64,000 nucleotides of DNA from Deltaproteobacteria bacterium. GTDB taxonomy: Bacteria > Desulfobacterota > Desulfovibrionia > Desulfovibrionales > Desulfovibrionaceae. The position numbers and the translations under genes were made by a program. Location: the NCBI GenBank assembly GCA_031285295.1, contig JAITWK010000038.1, positions 86,235 through 150,234 of the forward strand, written 5' to 3'. Shown piece by piece: positions 33,843 to 44,339 of the stretch. Every line of letters begins with the position of its first letter. Position 1 is the first letter of the stretch. Below the pieces are notes generated by a model that did no database searches, had not been told where the DNA came from, and saw only the letters and a list, made by a program, of their open reading frames with translations.

Positions 33843-35348
33843 ATGATGGGTTCTCTTTTTGTCGGCGCATCCGGTATGCGCGGCTACAGTTCGGGAATGC
33901 AGGTTGTATCCAACAACCTGGCCAACCTGAATACAGTCGGGTTTAAGCAGACCATGATGATGTATTCGAACCTGATCAGCCAGTCTGTAATGTCGCCCTC
34001 AAACGGCGTGACCAACATGTCGCAGCGCGGCGCGGGCCTTGGCATTATGGAAAACCGCACCCTGTTTGAACAGGGCGGTTTTGAATCCGGCAGCACGGTC
34101 ACCGATATGGGCATTGACGGAACCGGCTATTTCGGCGTGATCAAGGACGGCGAAACTCACTACACCAGAGCTGGCAACTTCCGCTTTGACAAAGAGGGAA
34201 ACCTGCTGGACCCGAATGGCTACGCGCTTTTGGCCCGCCCCATTGTAAACGGTGTGCCAGCCAATCAGGCAGAAGCGGTACGGCTTAATTTTGATGCCGA
34301 CTCTAGGCTGGTTACCAACCCGCCCAAGGCCACCAGTTCCATGCAAATAGCCTCCAACCTTGGCGGCATCCGGGATGCCAGCAGCAACGACGCCAACCCC
34401 TTCTTTGCCATGGTCAGCAAATGGAACGGCACCAGCAATCCGCCCATAGGATCGGGCAATGTGGGCTACAAAGAACCGATCACCGTATACGACAGCGCCG
34501 GAACTCCGCATAATTTGCAGATAAGCTACGACTATGTAGGGATAGAAAACGGCATCAAGGTCTATGAATATATGGTGACCATGAACCCGTCGGAAGACGG
34601 ATCCGCTTTGGCCGGAACCAATGCCGCCGGGCTGCTTATGGCTGGTACCATGAGTTTTGCCAGCAACGGGCATATGGCGGGTATGACCGCCTTTACGCCG
34701 GGCGGCGGCGATCCCGCCGACCTTGGTACCTGGACCCAGGCAAGCCTTGTGAACGGCACTCCCACCTTCCCGGCAAATTTTGCCGGGGCGGGCGCACAGA
34801 ATATTTCCCTGGATTTCGGCTTGCGCCTGAACGATGGCTGGAATACGGCCCCGACTTCACCGCAGGCAGGCGCGACCGATCCGGACTCCTTTTACAGGAC
34901 CATGCCCGGCACCAGCCGAACCGAATACGTAACCACCAGCCAGGGCACCAGCCCACTCAGTCGCGTGCAGCAGCAGGACGGCTACGGCATCGGTGAGCTT
35001 TCCGGTCTGGTAATCAATTCGGAAGGCGTAATGACGGCCCGGTACAGCAATGGTGAAAGCCTGGATCTGTACCAGATTACCCTCTACCGCTTTGTCAGCG
35101 AAGCCGGACTCAAGCGTGAAGGCATGAACCATTTCTCGGCCACGCAGGAATCCGGCCCGGCCGACGAAGGCCTGCCAAAGGATGAAAATTTCGGCGGCGT
35201 GATCGCGGAAAATATCGAGCAATCCAACGTGGACATGGCCCGGGAATTCACCACCATGATTATCACTCAGCGGGCCTTCCAGATGAACAGCAAGGTAGTG
35301 ACCACTTCCGATCAGATGTTACAAAAAGCTATGGAACTTAAAAGGTAG
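33843..35348 (+). CDS. flgE: flagellar hook protein FlgE
   Basis: 501 residues; forms the flexible hook outside the cell. The N-terminal rod/hook motif GMQVVSNNLANLNTVGFKQT (about 19-38) and the C-terminal NVDMAREFTTMIITQRAFQM are the paired helices that assemble into the tubular core; between them are FlgE-type D1/D2 regions. An AAGGAG site precedes ATG 33843; the next codon is also ATG. Stands alone, driven by a sigma-54 promoter. Confidence 0.93.
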   Translation: MMGSLFVGASGMRGYSSGMQVVSNNLANLNTVGFKQTMMMYSNLISQSVMSPSNGVTNMSQRGAGLGIMENRTLFEQGGFESGSTVTDMGIDGTGYFGVIKDGETHYTRAGNFRFDKEGNLLDPNGYALLARPIVNGVPANQAEAVRLNFDADSRLVTNPPKATSSMQIASNLGGIRDASSNDANPFFAMVSKWNGTSNPPIGSGNVGYKEPITVYDSAGTPHNLQISYDYVGIENGIKVYEYMVTMNPSEDGSALAGTNAAGLLMAGTMSFASNGHMAGMTAFTPGGGDPADLGTWTQASLVNGTPTFPANFAGAGAQNISLDFGLRLNDGWNTAPTSPQAGATDPDSFYRTMPGTSRTEYVTTSQGTSPLSRVQQQDGYGIGELSGLVINSEGVMTARYSNGESLDLYQITLYRFVSEAGLKREGMNHFSATQESGPADEGLPKDENFGGVIAENIEQSNVDMAREFTTMIITQRAFQMNSKVVTTSDQMLQKAMELKR

Positions 35349-35382
35349 CGTAGCAGCACAAAAAATTATCAGCCTGTGCAAA

Positions 35383-36225
35383 TTACGCTTGAGAATCAGC
35401 CCGTTGCTCCACTGTTTTTTGGCGTACAGGAATCATTACCCGTACCAAATATTTTGTATTATCTGTAAGGCAGAGTTCATTTATAAGATAATCCTCATAA
35501 CCGTTACCGCATATTTCAAGTCCATTTTTGTCTATATAATCAAGCAATCTCATATACAGCTCTCCACATTTTCCATACCCGCTGCGCATATATCCAATTA
35601 CATGCAAACCGGCCGGTCTTTTGCTGTCACCTTCAGGATGATAAAAATAATACCGGCTTGGCCAATGCCAATCATTCAGCCTGAGGCGATCTTCAGAGAA
35701 AAGCCCTCCAACCGGACAATACAAATCCAAAGCCGGATATTTTAATTTTATTGCGCGGCAAAAGTGAAGAAAGGCATCATAATCATCTTTACTACTGGAA
35801 TAATCATTTATATCACCAAATATAACTTTTTCTTCCGGCACAAATTCTTCAATTATAGAGTTTTCATCTATATTAACAATTGAATTTATCATACCGTGAA
35901 AGGTTTTTAAAACATTTCTTGAAGTATTAAGTTTGTCAATTTCTTTTTCAAGCGTTGAAATACGTGTAGCTAATATAGCATTTATATGTTCAATACTCCG
36001 ATTATTCAGCATTGATTTTATCGCTGAAAGCGTCATCCCAAAATTTTGTAATAAACGGATTATTCTAAGAATATCCATTTGCCTGATGGAATAATAGCGA
36101 TAATTGTTCTCCCCGCGATACTCCGGCGACAGCAAGCCAATTCTGTCATAGTGGCGAAGAGTTTCCGAGGTTATATCCAATAATCTGGCAAATTCCTGCA
36201 CAGAAAACAATCCGTTCCCGCTCAT
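35383..36225 (-). CDS. MerR-family transcriptional regulator with effector-like C-terminus
   Basis: 280 residues. The N-terminal MerR winged helix (FSVQEFARLLDITSETLRHY, then YRYYSIRQMDILRII) is followed by a coiled dimerisation helix and a C-terminal domain of about 160 residues reminiscent of BmrR/GyrI-like ligand-binding folds. The start is ATG 36225 with GGGGA upstream, not 36237. More AT-rich than its neighbours. No obvious target gene beside it. Confidence 0.8.
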   Translation of the reverse strand: MSGNGLFSVQEFARLLDITSETLRHYDRIGLLSPEYRGENNYRYYSIRQMDILRIIRLLQNFGMTLSAIKSMLNNRSIEHINAILATRISTLEKEIDKLNTSRNVLKTFHGMINSIVNIDENSIIEEFVPEEKVIFGDINDYSSSKDDYDAFLHFCRAIKLKYPALDLYCPVGGLFSEDRLRLNDWHWPSRYYFYHPEGDSKRPAGLHVIGYMRSGYGKCGELYMRLLDYIDKNGLEICGNGYEDYLINELCLTDNTKYLVRVMIPVRQKTVEQRADSQA

Positions 36226-36269
36226 GAAAATCCCCATTCGGTTAAAAGACTCTAACTGACACTCTCAGC

Positions 36270-38687
36270 CTATCTTTGCAGTTCCGCCATAACCCCGTTA
36301 AGCTCTTGCGCCATGCGCGAAAGCTCCTGCACGGCGGAAGCGGACTGCACCATGCCTTCAGAGGTTTCTCCAACAATTTTATTGATCTCTTCAATGGACT
36401 GGTTAATTTCCTCGGAAGTAGAGCTTTGCTGCTCCGCAGCCGTGGCAATGGAGGAAACTACAACGGAGTTGGCCGAAGCCAGATTGACGATTTCCGAAAG
36501 TGCCTGACCGGAGGTATTGGCCAGCTCCGTAGCCTCGGTAACGGCCTTTGCCGCCTCGTTCACTTCATTGATGTTAGTGCGCGTGGAGCCTTGAATGGCC
36601 GCGATATTGGTTCCCACTTCATGAGTGGCGGTCATGGTTTTTTCCGCGAGTTTTCTCACTTCATCAGCCACAACCGCGAAACCGCGCCCGGCCTCGCCAG
36701 CTCTGGCCGCTTCAATGGCCGCGTTTAACGCCAGCAGGTTGGTCTGATCCGCGATGTCGGAAATGACGTTCATTACACCGCCTATGCTTTCCGCCTGAGC
36801 GCCAAGTTCCTGCATGTTCGTCTGAAGATGCACGGCAACTTTATTAACCTGATTGATGGCACGGACCACGCTTTCTACCAGCGCGGCCCCGTCATTGGCT
36901 TTGCTTTTGGTCAGATCGGACTGCTCCGATGCCTGCCCGGCATTTTTAGCCACTTCCAGCACGGTGGAGTTCATTTCCGTCATGGCCGAAGCAGTACTTT
37001 CCACACGCGCCCGCTGCATTTCCGCCCCGCGCGAAACCTGTTCCACCTGTGCGGAAAGTTCCTCGGATGCGGCGGCAACCCGGCTGGAAATGGAGGCCGC
37101 CTGTTCGGTTACGCTGCGAATCATGCGCTGTTGCTGTTTGCTGGCAGTGATGTCGGTACAAACCTCCATGTAGCCGCGTGCGGTTCCCGCCGCATCAAGC
37201 AAGGGGAAAGCGGCGACATGAAGTTCAAGATCCACCCCTGTGTCCGGATGGATCGCCACTTCACCGGTGACAGGCTGTTTTGTCCGCAGCACCTGAAGCG
37301 CCATGCATTCATCAGTGGTACACTCAGCGGCTTTCAGGCAGGATCCGCAGTGCTGGCCCATTTTGTCGCCGCCAAGCACCTTCTGCGTCAGTTGATTGGA
37401 AAAAACTATGTTTCTGTCGGCATCGCCGGTGAATATGGCCAAAGGCATTGTATCCAGCGTCTTCGTGTAGGCGTCGCATATCATGTTGACGCTTGTGGCC
37501 AGTGTCTCGAAAGAGCCGGGGAAGGATGATGCCTCAACTCTCGTCCGGTAATCCCCAACAAGAATTTTGGCGGAATCCGCTTTCAATTCGGCAATAAGCC
37601 GTTCCAGCACCTGCGGGATCTGCCGCAGGGCTTGAATCATTTGGCCGACCTCGCCCTTTTCACGGCTGGTGATCTGAGCCTTAAAATCGCCTGCGGCAAT
37701 GGCGCTTGCAAAAACGGACATATTGCGCAGCACCCGGACCAAACCCAAAATGATGAAGGAAGCCAGCAGAATACCAATAAACAGCCCGGCAGCGGTTACG
37801 CCCATCATCAAGGTCTGGGCCGTTGCGTTCGATTCCACGGTATTGGTGCCCTGTTCGGTCATCTGCACATTGACGTTGTCGCTGACAGTGGAAATGGATC
37901 GCCGGATCTCGCCGTTCAGGCGCACAAGCTGTCCGGTATGTTCCATGCCGGCCACAAGAGCTGTCCGCATGGCTTCAGAAGCAGACACAACATTATCATA
38001 ACGCTTTTTAAGCAGAGCGAAGCCCTCACGGCCTCTTTCGGTGGTCAGATTCTTGCCGATCTCCGCTATATCCCGGCCAAAAACCTGCAAGGCCTCCGCC
38101 GCCTGCTCCATGTTGGCCGGAGTGCGATTGTAAGCAAGACGGCTGAAGGCGGCGCGGACAGCACCAAGGCGATCCAGCGCCGTTGCGTTCAGGGTAACAG
38201 CATCAAGGTTGCCCACCTGAGCGGCCAAGGCAGCCATCTGTGCCAGTTGAGTGCTCATGGCCTGCACTGCTGGCTGCATCCCGGTTTCATACAGATTTAT
38301 TGTTGCTGTGACAGAAGTTTCCAGTTCTCCGGTTGCCTTAACCTGCTCAACAATACTCCGCTCCATCGCGCTCAGGGCGTCCTGGGTTTCTTTATAAGCT
38401 GTAAGTGTTTTGGATTCCTCAAGAATGGCCTGGTTGGCCTTGATTACCTCGCGGGCCTCTGCCAGTTGCCCGGGATCCGCATAAAGAAGAAACTGGCGCA
38501 TAAAACTGGTGGCAGAGTTCTGGTTGGCGACCAAATCGGAGGTGCGCACATTAAGTCTGGCCAGTCTGCGATATTCCGTAAAGGCATTAGTCGCACCGGA
38601 AAGACTGATATAACCGATGACGGCCACAACCCCCGTCAATAATATCATGAGAATGAATCCAGCGATGATTTTCCACTTCGTTGTCAT
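36270..38687 (-). CDS. methyl-accepting chemotaxis protein with PAS domain
   Basis: 805 residues: membrane helix near the N-terminus, a large periplasmic helical sensor region (about 35-305), second membrane helix (about 315-335), HAMP (340-390), a PAS domain (about 405-525) and a signalling domain with the hairpin tip ([20 protein letters not shown]). The PAS domain has an unusual cysteine set in [19 protein letters not shown] that could hold a metal or iron-sulfur centre. The start is 38687 after AAGGAGACGG. No C-terminal CheR pentapeptide is seen. Confidence 0.9.
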   Translation of the reverse strand: MTTKWKIIAGFILMILLTGVVAVIGYISLSGATNAFTEYRRLARLNVRTSDLVANQNSATSFMRQFLLYADPGQLAEAREVIKANQAILEESKTLTAYKETQDALSAMERSIVEQVKATGELETSVTATINLYETGMQPAVQAMSTQLAQMAALAAQVGNLDAVTLNATALDRLGAVRAAFSRLAYNRTPANMEQAAEALQVFGRDIAEIGKNLTTERGREGFALLKKRYDNVVSASEAMRTALVAGMEHTGQLVRLNGEIRRSISTVSDNVNVQMTEQGTNTVESNATAQTLMMGVTAAGLFIGILLASFIILGLVRVLRNMSVFASAIAAGDFKAQITSREKGEVGQMIQALRQIPQVLERLIAELKADSAKILVGDYRTRVEASSFPGSFETLATSVNMICDAYTKTLDTMPLAIFTGDADRNIVFSNQLTQKVLGGDKMGQHCGSCLKAAECTTDECMALQVLRTKQPVTGEVAIHPDTGVDLELHVAAFPLLDAAGTARGYMEVCTDITASKQQQRMIRSVTEQAASISSRVAAASEELSAQVEQVSRGAEMQRARVESTASAMTEMNSTVLEVAKNAGQASEQSDLTKSKANDGAALVESVVRAINQVNKVAVHLQTNMQELGAQAESIGGVMNVISDIADQTNLLALNAAIEAARAGEAGRGFAVVADEVRKLAEKTMTATHEVGTNIAAIQGSTRTNINEVNEAAKAVTEATELANTSGQALSEIVNLASANSVVVSSIATAAEQQSSTSEEINQSIEEINKIVGETSEGMVQSASAVQELSRMAQELNGVMAELQR

Positions 38688-38939
38688 AACCGTCTCCTTC
38701 ATCAGAGAGTCGCGTTAGGATTTTGGTGAGCAAAATCAAAATGTTAATTAAAATATTAAAATTATAATCGCAAGTATAAACCTATGTGTAACAAAAATGT
38801 CAACATAGCTTTTGAAATAAAGGCCTAGGGGCGGTTATTTTTTATCCAGCCAGCTTGCTGGTTTTTTTATTTATTCTGGTGTATCCTTTCGGAGTATATC
38901 GCTTTTGAACATCGGCTGCCCACGGAGGTTGGCGCAATT

Positions 38940-39911
38940 ATGTCCGAACACAACCTACTGCTAGATGCCGCTTCAAACGAGCTTGAAGTCATCGAGTTTT
39001 ATCTTACGGAAATTATGGAAGACGGTACGGAGTACTCCAGTTACTATGGCATGAACGTGGCCAAGGTGCTGGAAATCATCCGTCTGCCCGAAACCATCAC
39101 CAGCGTTCCCGGTAACCACCACCCGGCGGCCCTTGGCACTTTCAACCTGCGTGACCGGGTGCTGCCTCTGGTGGACCTGGGGCTTTGGCTCGGCAAAAAG
39201 CAGAAAGAGCAAACGGATCGCAAAGTCATTGTTTCCGAATTCAGTGATGTCGTAACCGCTTTCATTGTTTCCGGCGTGACCAACATCCACCGCATCAGCT
39301 GGGCGCAGGTGGAGCCGCCGGGCAAATACCTGCAAGCCCTCAGCCACAGCAGCATTACCGGTGTGGTGCGTTTTGGCGAACGTATCGTCTTTTTACTGGA
39401 CATGGAGATGATCATCGCCTCCATGAACCCCAGCCTGAGCATGGAAAGCCAGATAAAAAGCCTTACACAGGAAAAAACCACTACCGGAGCCGGATACAAG
39501 GTGCTGGTGGCCGACGATTCATCCTCCATACGCAAGGTGTTGGTGCATGTTCTGGAACAGGGCGGCTACCAGGTAACCGCAGTCGCTTCCGGAAGCGAAG
39601 CCTGGGGGATGCTGGAAAAATGGAAGGCCACCGCCAAGAATGAAAACAAAGGCATCAAGGACTATCTGGATATCGTGGTATCCGATATTGAAATGCCTGA
39701 AATGGACGGGCATACCCTGACCAAAAAAATCAAGGGTGATCCAGAATTACGCGGCATTCCGGTAGTGCTTTTTTCCTCGCTTATTTCCGATGTGGTGCGC
39801 CAGCAGGGACTAAAAGCCGGAGCCGACGATCAGGTTTCCAAGCCGGACCTGCCCGGCCTGTCTTTACGCATCAAAAAGCTGATAGATGGCGGCGGAGCGG
39901 CGCAGGAATAA
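38940..39911 (+). CDS. cheV: chemotaxis protein CheV (CheW-receiver fusion)
   Basis: 323 residues. An N-terminal CheW-like coupling domain (about 15-165, with LGTFNLRDRVLPLVDLGLWL) links receptors to CheA. A receiver domain (about 180-315) has VADDSSSIRK, the phospho-acceptor in VVSDIEMPEMDGH and a switch Lys in VSKPD. It is divergent from the MCP gene, with which it probably works. Confidence 0.93.
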   Translation: MSEHNLLLDAASNELEVIEFYLTEIMEDGTEYSSYYGMNVAKVLEIIRLPETITSVPGNHHPAALGTFNLRDRVLPLVDLGLWLGKKQKEQTDRKVIVSEFSDVVTAFIVSGVTNIHRISWAQVEPPGKYLQALSHSSITGVVRFGERIVFLLDMEMIIASMNPSLSMESQIKSLTQEKTTTGAGYKVLVADDSSSIRKVLVHVLEQGGYQVTAVASGSEAWGMLEKWKATAKNENKGIKDYLDIVVSDIEMPEMDGHTLTKKIKGDPELRGIPVVLFSSLISDVVRQQGLKAGADDQVSKPDLPGLSLRIKKLIDGGGAAQE

Positions 39912-39937
39912 AACTCCACGGCCCAAAGAAATATAGC

Positions 39938-39977
39938 AAAGCCTCCGTGCGGAATAACCGTGCGGAGGCTTTGTTTT
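39938..39977. terminator. bidirectional terminator between cheV and dapA
   Basis: AAAGCCTCCG and CGGAGGCTTT arms with a 15-base inner part, followed by GTTTT. Lies between convergent genes. Confidence 0.8.
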
Positions 39978-40019
39978 AGGGCTTTAGCCACAAAGCCCAC
40001 ATCAATTGAGCCAATTTGA

Positions 40020-40898
40020 TTAAATCAATTTCGCGTCCGTCAGAATCTTCCTGAGCGCCGCTTCGTTTTCGGGCATCAGAGGCACCAGGGGCAGCCGCAT
40101 TTCCGGCCCGACCTTGCCCATCATGCACAGGGCGGTCTTAACCGGAATGGGGTTGGTTTCCAGGAAGCAGCCGCGATTGAGCGGCATCATGGCATAGTGC
40201 AGTTGCTTGGCCTTTTCCAGATCCTTGTCGAACCAGGCCTGGCAAAGATCATGCATCATCCGGGGCGCGATGTTGCCGGTAACGGAAATTACGCCAGTGC
40301 AGCCCATGGCCATGGAGGGCAGCACCGCGAAGTCATCACCCACCAGCAGGGTAAAATCCGGGCCGCAAAGTTCCATGTAATCGGAAATCTGCACGATATT
40401 GCCGCTGGCTTCCTTGGCCGCCACCACCGTGGGGATATCCTTGAACATGCGGGCCATGGTGGACGCAGTGACGTTCAGGCCGGTACGGCCAGGCACGTTG
40501 TAAACCACCATCGGCAGGCTGACCTCGGCGGCAATGGCTTTGAAGTGCTGATAAACGCCTTCCTGGGTGGGTTTGTTGTAATACGGGGTAAGCATGAGTC
40601 CGGCATCGGCTCCGGCTTTTTTAGCGAAACGCAGCAGGGAAATGGCTTCCCTGGTGCAGTTCGACCCGGCCCCGGCAATAACCGGCACCCGTTTTTTAAC
40701 CTGATCGATACAAATTTCGATAACCCGTTCGTGCTCCGCATGGCTCAAAGTGGCGGATTCGCCGGTAGTGCCGCAGGGCACCAGCCCGTCGATGCCTTCG
40801 GAAATCTGCCATTCAATCAGCTCGCGGAAGCAGTTTTCATCAACTTCTCCGTTCTTGAAGGGAGTGACGATGGCTGTGATAGCGCCTTTAAGTTGCAT
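40020..40898 (-). CDS. dapA: 4-hydroxy-tetrahydrodipicolinate synthase
   Basis: 292 residues; condenses pyruvate with aspartate semialdehyde in lysine and diaminopimelate synthesis. The Schiff-base lysine is in TVVAAKEASGN, and the family blocks VPCGTTGESATLSH and VVYNVPGRTG are present. The start is ATG 40898 after AAGGAGC; the in-frame extension to 40982 is non-coding. Confidence 0.96.
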   Translation of the reverse strand: MQLKGAITAIVTPFKNGEVDENCFRELIEWQISEGIDGLVPCGTTGESATLSHAEHERVIEICIDQVKKRVPVIAGAGSNCTREAISLLRFAKKAGADAGLMLTPYYNKPTQEGVYQHFKAIAAEVSLPMVVYNVPGRTGLNVTASTMARMFKDIPTVVAAKEASGNIVQISDYMELCGPDFTLLVGDDFAVLPSMAMGCTGVISVTGNIAPRMMHDLCQAWFDKDLEKAKQLHYAMMPLNRGCFLETNPIPVKTALCMMGKVGPEMRLPLVPLMPENEAALRKILTDAKLI

Positions 40899-40985
40899 GA
40901 ATAGCTCCTTGCCTGCTATGCGCGGCCCGCCCGGATTCCGGATTCTGTGCCGTCTATCGGCTGCCGCGCCGTTAATATTCAAGAG

Positions 40986-41018
40986 ATAAAAATGGGAAGC
41001 ACCCGAACAGTGCTTCCC
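40986..41018 (-). terminator. terminator of the selenoprotein gene
   Basis: Minus-strand GGGAAGCAC / GTGCTTCCC stem with a 7-base loop, then ATTTTTATC. Third copy of the GGGAAGC-type stem in the window. Confidence 0.75.
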
Positions 41019-41062
41019 TGATCATTATTTTACATTTGATAAAAAAACAAGAGCAAGGATTT

Positions 41063-42943
41063 TCAATTTTGCTGCAAATCCACAAACGCCGTATGCGCCG
41101 CCTGCGCTCCCTTGGCCACGGCCATAACAATTTGCAAAAAACCGCCGGTTACATCGCCTGCCGCATAAACCAGCGGCACGCTGGCACGCATTTGCGCATC
41201 AACCGCAATGGAACCATCACGGTTAAGGGCCGCTCCCACGGCTTTGGCCGGGCGGGAATTCGGCTCGTGCCCAACGCAAACAAACACGCCGTCCACATCC
41301 AGCACCTGCTCCGCATCGGTTTTGACATTCTTAATTTTGAGTCCGCTCAGTTTTTCGCGTCCCAAAATCTCCAGCGGAACGCTATCCCACAACACATTGA
41401 CGCCGCTGCGGATTACAGCTTCGGCCAAGGCGTCCTCGCCCCGGAACTGATCGCGCCGATGGATGATGCTCACATCAATGCCCAAATTCCTGAGATGCAG
41501 GGCATCGGTAAGGGCGGCATTGCCACCGCCGACAACAGCAATTTTTTTGCCTACATAGATATAGCCATCGCAACTGGCGCAGTTATGCACCCCGCGCCCG
41601 GAAAACACCAGTTCGCCCGGTATGCCCAGCTTGCGCCAGCTTGACCCGGTGGCAATAAGCAGGGCGCGGCCCCGATACTCACCGTTACTGGTACTGGCCA
41701 CAAAATATTCATTAATTTTTTGCAAATTGGTAATTTGCAAATTGCCGCGCAAATGAGCGTACTGTCTGGCGTGTTCCACCATACTTTCGGCCAGGCTGAC
41801 TCCGGCCATTCCCTTGAAGCCGGGATAGTTTTCCACCAGCGGGGTCAAAAGCACCTGTCCGCCCAACATGCCGCTATCCAGCAGCGTGACGTCAAGGCCG
41901 GAACGCGCACCATAAACGGCAGCGGTCAGCCCGGCTGGCCCGCCGCCCAGAATCAGAAGATCGCAATTAAATTCATCGCCTTTTTCCCTTACCACCCCAA
42001 GCTGCCCGGCGGGCGCTCCGGCCTTGGCCGCCTGTTCGGATGCCCCGGAGGCGATCCCGCTGGAAAAAGCCATACCAGTAGCCTGTTGCGGCTTTTCCGG
42101 AACCTGCACTTTCCCGGCAGCTTGGGATTCCGTCTCCGGCTGTGCCTCAGGGGCAACCTGCGACTCGGCAGTAAAATCCGCGCCGCCAAAAACATCGTCG
42201 TCACCGGGATTAAAGCCCTGCTCCATATCAAGCTTGACCGATGGCGCAGCCCCGCCCGGATTAAGCACGAACTCGGCAAACGGGGCATCCTGTTGCAGGC
42301 CAACCAGACTGTGCCGTTTATTCACCACAGTATGCGGCACACCATCCACACCGTAATCCTCGGCCATTTCCGGAAATTCACCAACCGAAACGAGATAGGC
42401 GCTGATCAAATCCGGGCGTTCCAAAGCAAAAGCAACGGCCAGGGCTACCTGCCCCGGACAATAAGGTCAGGTACCCAGACCGAATACCATGATCTCACGC
42501 GGCTCAGTCAGCTTGGCCAAACTTTGCCTGGCGGCCCGCGAAAGCTCGTTTTCACCGCTTCCAACCATGCGGATGGCCTTGATCAGGGCCACGCCCTCCT
42601 GCTCCAGTGGGGCGCCAACCATCCGCAGCGCGAAATGTTCCGCGCCCTCGGCCTTGATACCGATACTGGGCAGCCCGGCTGGCCCGGCCAGCTTTTTGGC
42701 CTCGGCCGCACTGTGCCGCACCGCCTTGATCCTGGCCGAGCATTCCGCAAGCTCGTTGGTGAGTTGCACGGTAAAACGTGACATCAGGTTTTGAGAATTC
42801 GCCACTTCCTCGCCAGCATAGGTATGCAGTTCCACGGTTTTGCTCAGGGCATCCAGCATTTGCCGCAAGGAGGCACGCTGATCATCCGGAATGATTTTTT
42901 CCGGAATCTGAAGGTTGGAATCGCCATGATCGTAATCTTGCAT
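41063..42943 (-). CDS. selenoprotein: AhpF-like N-terminal domain fused to thioredoxin reductase
   Basis: Read as one 626-residue protein across an in-frame TGA at 42469-42467, decoded as selenocysteine (residue about 159). The start is ATG 42943 after GGGGG. Residues 1 to about 230 form an AhpF-type double thioredoxin fold whose redox site is VFGLGT-Sec-PYC, replacing Cys-x-x-Cys by Sec-x-x-Cys. After a variable linker (about 235-325) comes a TrxB-like FAD/NADPH domain with ILGGGPAGLTAAVYGA, CASCDGY and YAAGDVTGG. Both halves are in the same frame and a SECIS-like hairpin follows the TGA. Probably delivers electrons to a peroxiredoxin or thioredoxin. Automatic annotation would split it into two genes. 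Confidence 0.85.
42439..42469 (-). promoter_or_regulatory. in-frame UGA (Sec) and bacterial SECIS-like hairpin
   Basis: TGA at 42469-42467, nine bases, then a 7-bp stem CCGGGGC / GCCCTGG (one G-U pair) with apical loop AGGTA. A GGU in the loop about 17 bases past the UGA matches the known placement of bacterial SECIS elements that bind SelB. Confidence 0.75.
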
Positions 42944-42993
42944 AATGCCCCCTGAATAATTTTTATCGCCCAGATAATAGGACAACAAGGTAA

Positions 42994-44262
42994 CTAGATA
43001 AATGCAGTGGAAATAATATCCACACAAAGCAGGCGATCCTGACACAACCTGTGCATATAGGTGGCGACGTTTTCCTTGGTGGCCACATTTTTATATGGGT
43101 CGGACAGGTAGCCAAGCCCCTTGCCGTGCAGGACGTTCATGCCGCGCCTGAACACACCGGATGAAATCTCCGCTGGCGAGGCGCCGCCAAGCGGCCTGGC
43201 CGTGCCATCGCCGCCAAGTTGATAAATATTGGAAAGCCGCCGTCCTTTTTGATCGCAAACGCAGCAGCGCACACAATAATAGGGCAACTCTTTGGCGAAA
43301 GCCTCCAACGCGCCGGGCTCCCGCCAGGCTTTTGCAACTTCGGAATTATCGGCGCAAACATAAAAATCAGAGCCAACAGCAGAAGCCGGGGCCACAGAAG
43401 CATCAGGAACAAGCGGCAGCAAGCTGCGCAGGCGTTCCACCTCGGATTCCATTTCCGCAAGAATTTCATCGCGCTGTTTGCGGTAGCATTCCTGCCGTAC
43501 CTCATCAATTGTGAGTATATCGGCCAGCAAATCCCGATTGGCGTAATCAGTTTCAAAACCCGGCCTGGCAGGTGAAAAGACATATCCCTGCACATAACAC
43601 CAGCCGGTCCGCACACAACGCTCAAGCTGAAAAGGCGTTTCCACACCTTCAAACAACAGGTCGAAACCGGAAATATCGCCAAAAAAGCCCATAGCGCGGC
43701 AAATTTCATAAAAAGAACGGTGGGTATCCGTTTTACGCACAATGGAATGGTCCAGCTTGATTATATCCGGCATTACATGCGCAATGCGCTCCACGCTGCT
43801 TTCGCCCTTGCCGAAATCATCAATCGCCAGCATACAGCCAGCCTTGCGGTAAACGGTAAGCAACTTGCCGAACACCTCGCTGTCGCCCAGCAATTCTTCT
43901 TCCGTCACCTCAACAACAATATTTTGCGGGTCGATCCGGTAACGATCCAGCATACTCAGAATCGCCTGCGGGGTGTTCTGCTCTTTGTCGTCGTAAACCC
44001 AGGAGGGCTTCAGGTTGATAAAAAGCTTGGCCGTGCTGCCGGAGGCCGCGTAGGCAGCAAAAGCGCGTTCACGCACGCAGATGTCGAGTATCAGCTTATC
44101 CTGATCGGAAACAGCCGGATCTTCAAAGTACGGCCCCAGGCTGCGTATTTTGCCGTCATGCAGCTCACGCGCCAGCACTTCGTAGCCGAATACACCAAGA
44201 TCGGACGTTTTGATGATTGGTTGAAAAAAAGGAACTACCGCCTTCAAATCAGGCACAGTCAT
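42994..44262 (-). CDS. EAL-domain c-di-GMP phosphodiesterase
   Basis: 422 residues. The N-terminal EAL domain (about 8-255) hydrolyses c-di-GMP; the signature reads EVLAR, with IVVEVTEEEL, IDDFGKGES, IKLDHSIVRK and LFEGVET all in place, so activity is plausible. The C-terminal part (about 290-422) has a cysteine cluster (YYCVRCCVCDQKG) and resembles small sensor domains; possibly redox-responsive. Cytoplasmic, no membrane segment. Followed 50 bases on by the selenoprotein gene. Confidence 0.88.
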   Translation of the reverse strand: MTVPDLKAVVPFFQPIIKTSDLGVFGYEVLARELHDGKIRSLGPYFEDPAVSDQDKLILDICVRERAFAAYAASGSTAKLFINLKPSWVYDDKEQNTPQAILSMLDRYRIDPQNIVVEVTEEELLGDSEVFGKLLTVYRKAGCMLAIDDFGKGESSVERIAHVMPDIIKLDHSIVRKTDTHRSFYEICRAMGFFGDISGFDLLFEGVETPFQLERCVRTGWCYVQGYVFSPARPGFETDYANRDLLADILTIDEVRQECYRKQRDEILAEMESEVERLRSLLPLVPDASVAPASAVGSDFYVCADNSEVAKAWREPGALEAFAKELPYYCVRCCVCDQKGRRLSNIYQLGGDGTARPLGGASPAEISSGVFRRGMNVLHGKGLGYLSDPYKNVATKENVATYMHRLCQDRLLCVDIISTAFI

Positions 44263-44339
44263 AAGCGCTCCTTACAGATCCCGGATAGTGTTCGCGCAAG
44301 TTAGGTTTGTGTTACACAAAAGCGCTCGTACGCGGCCTA

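Noticed and set aside
42467..43045. Reading the selenoprotein as two genes or a pseudogene broken by a stop
   Set aside because: The stop sits exactly at a redox Cys position, the frame continues in phase, and a SECIS-like hairpin follows; a random nonsense mutation would not show all three.
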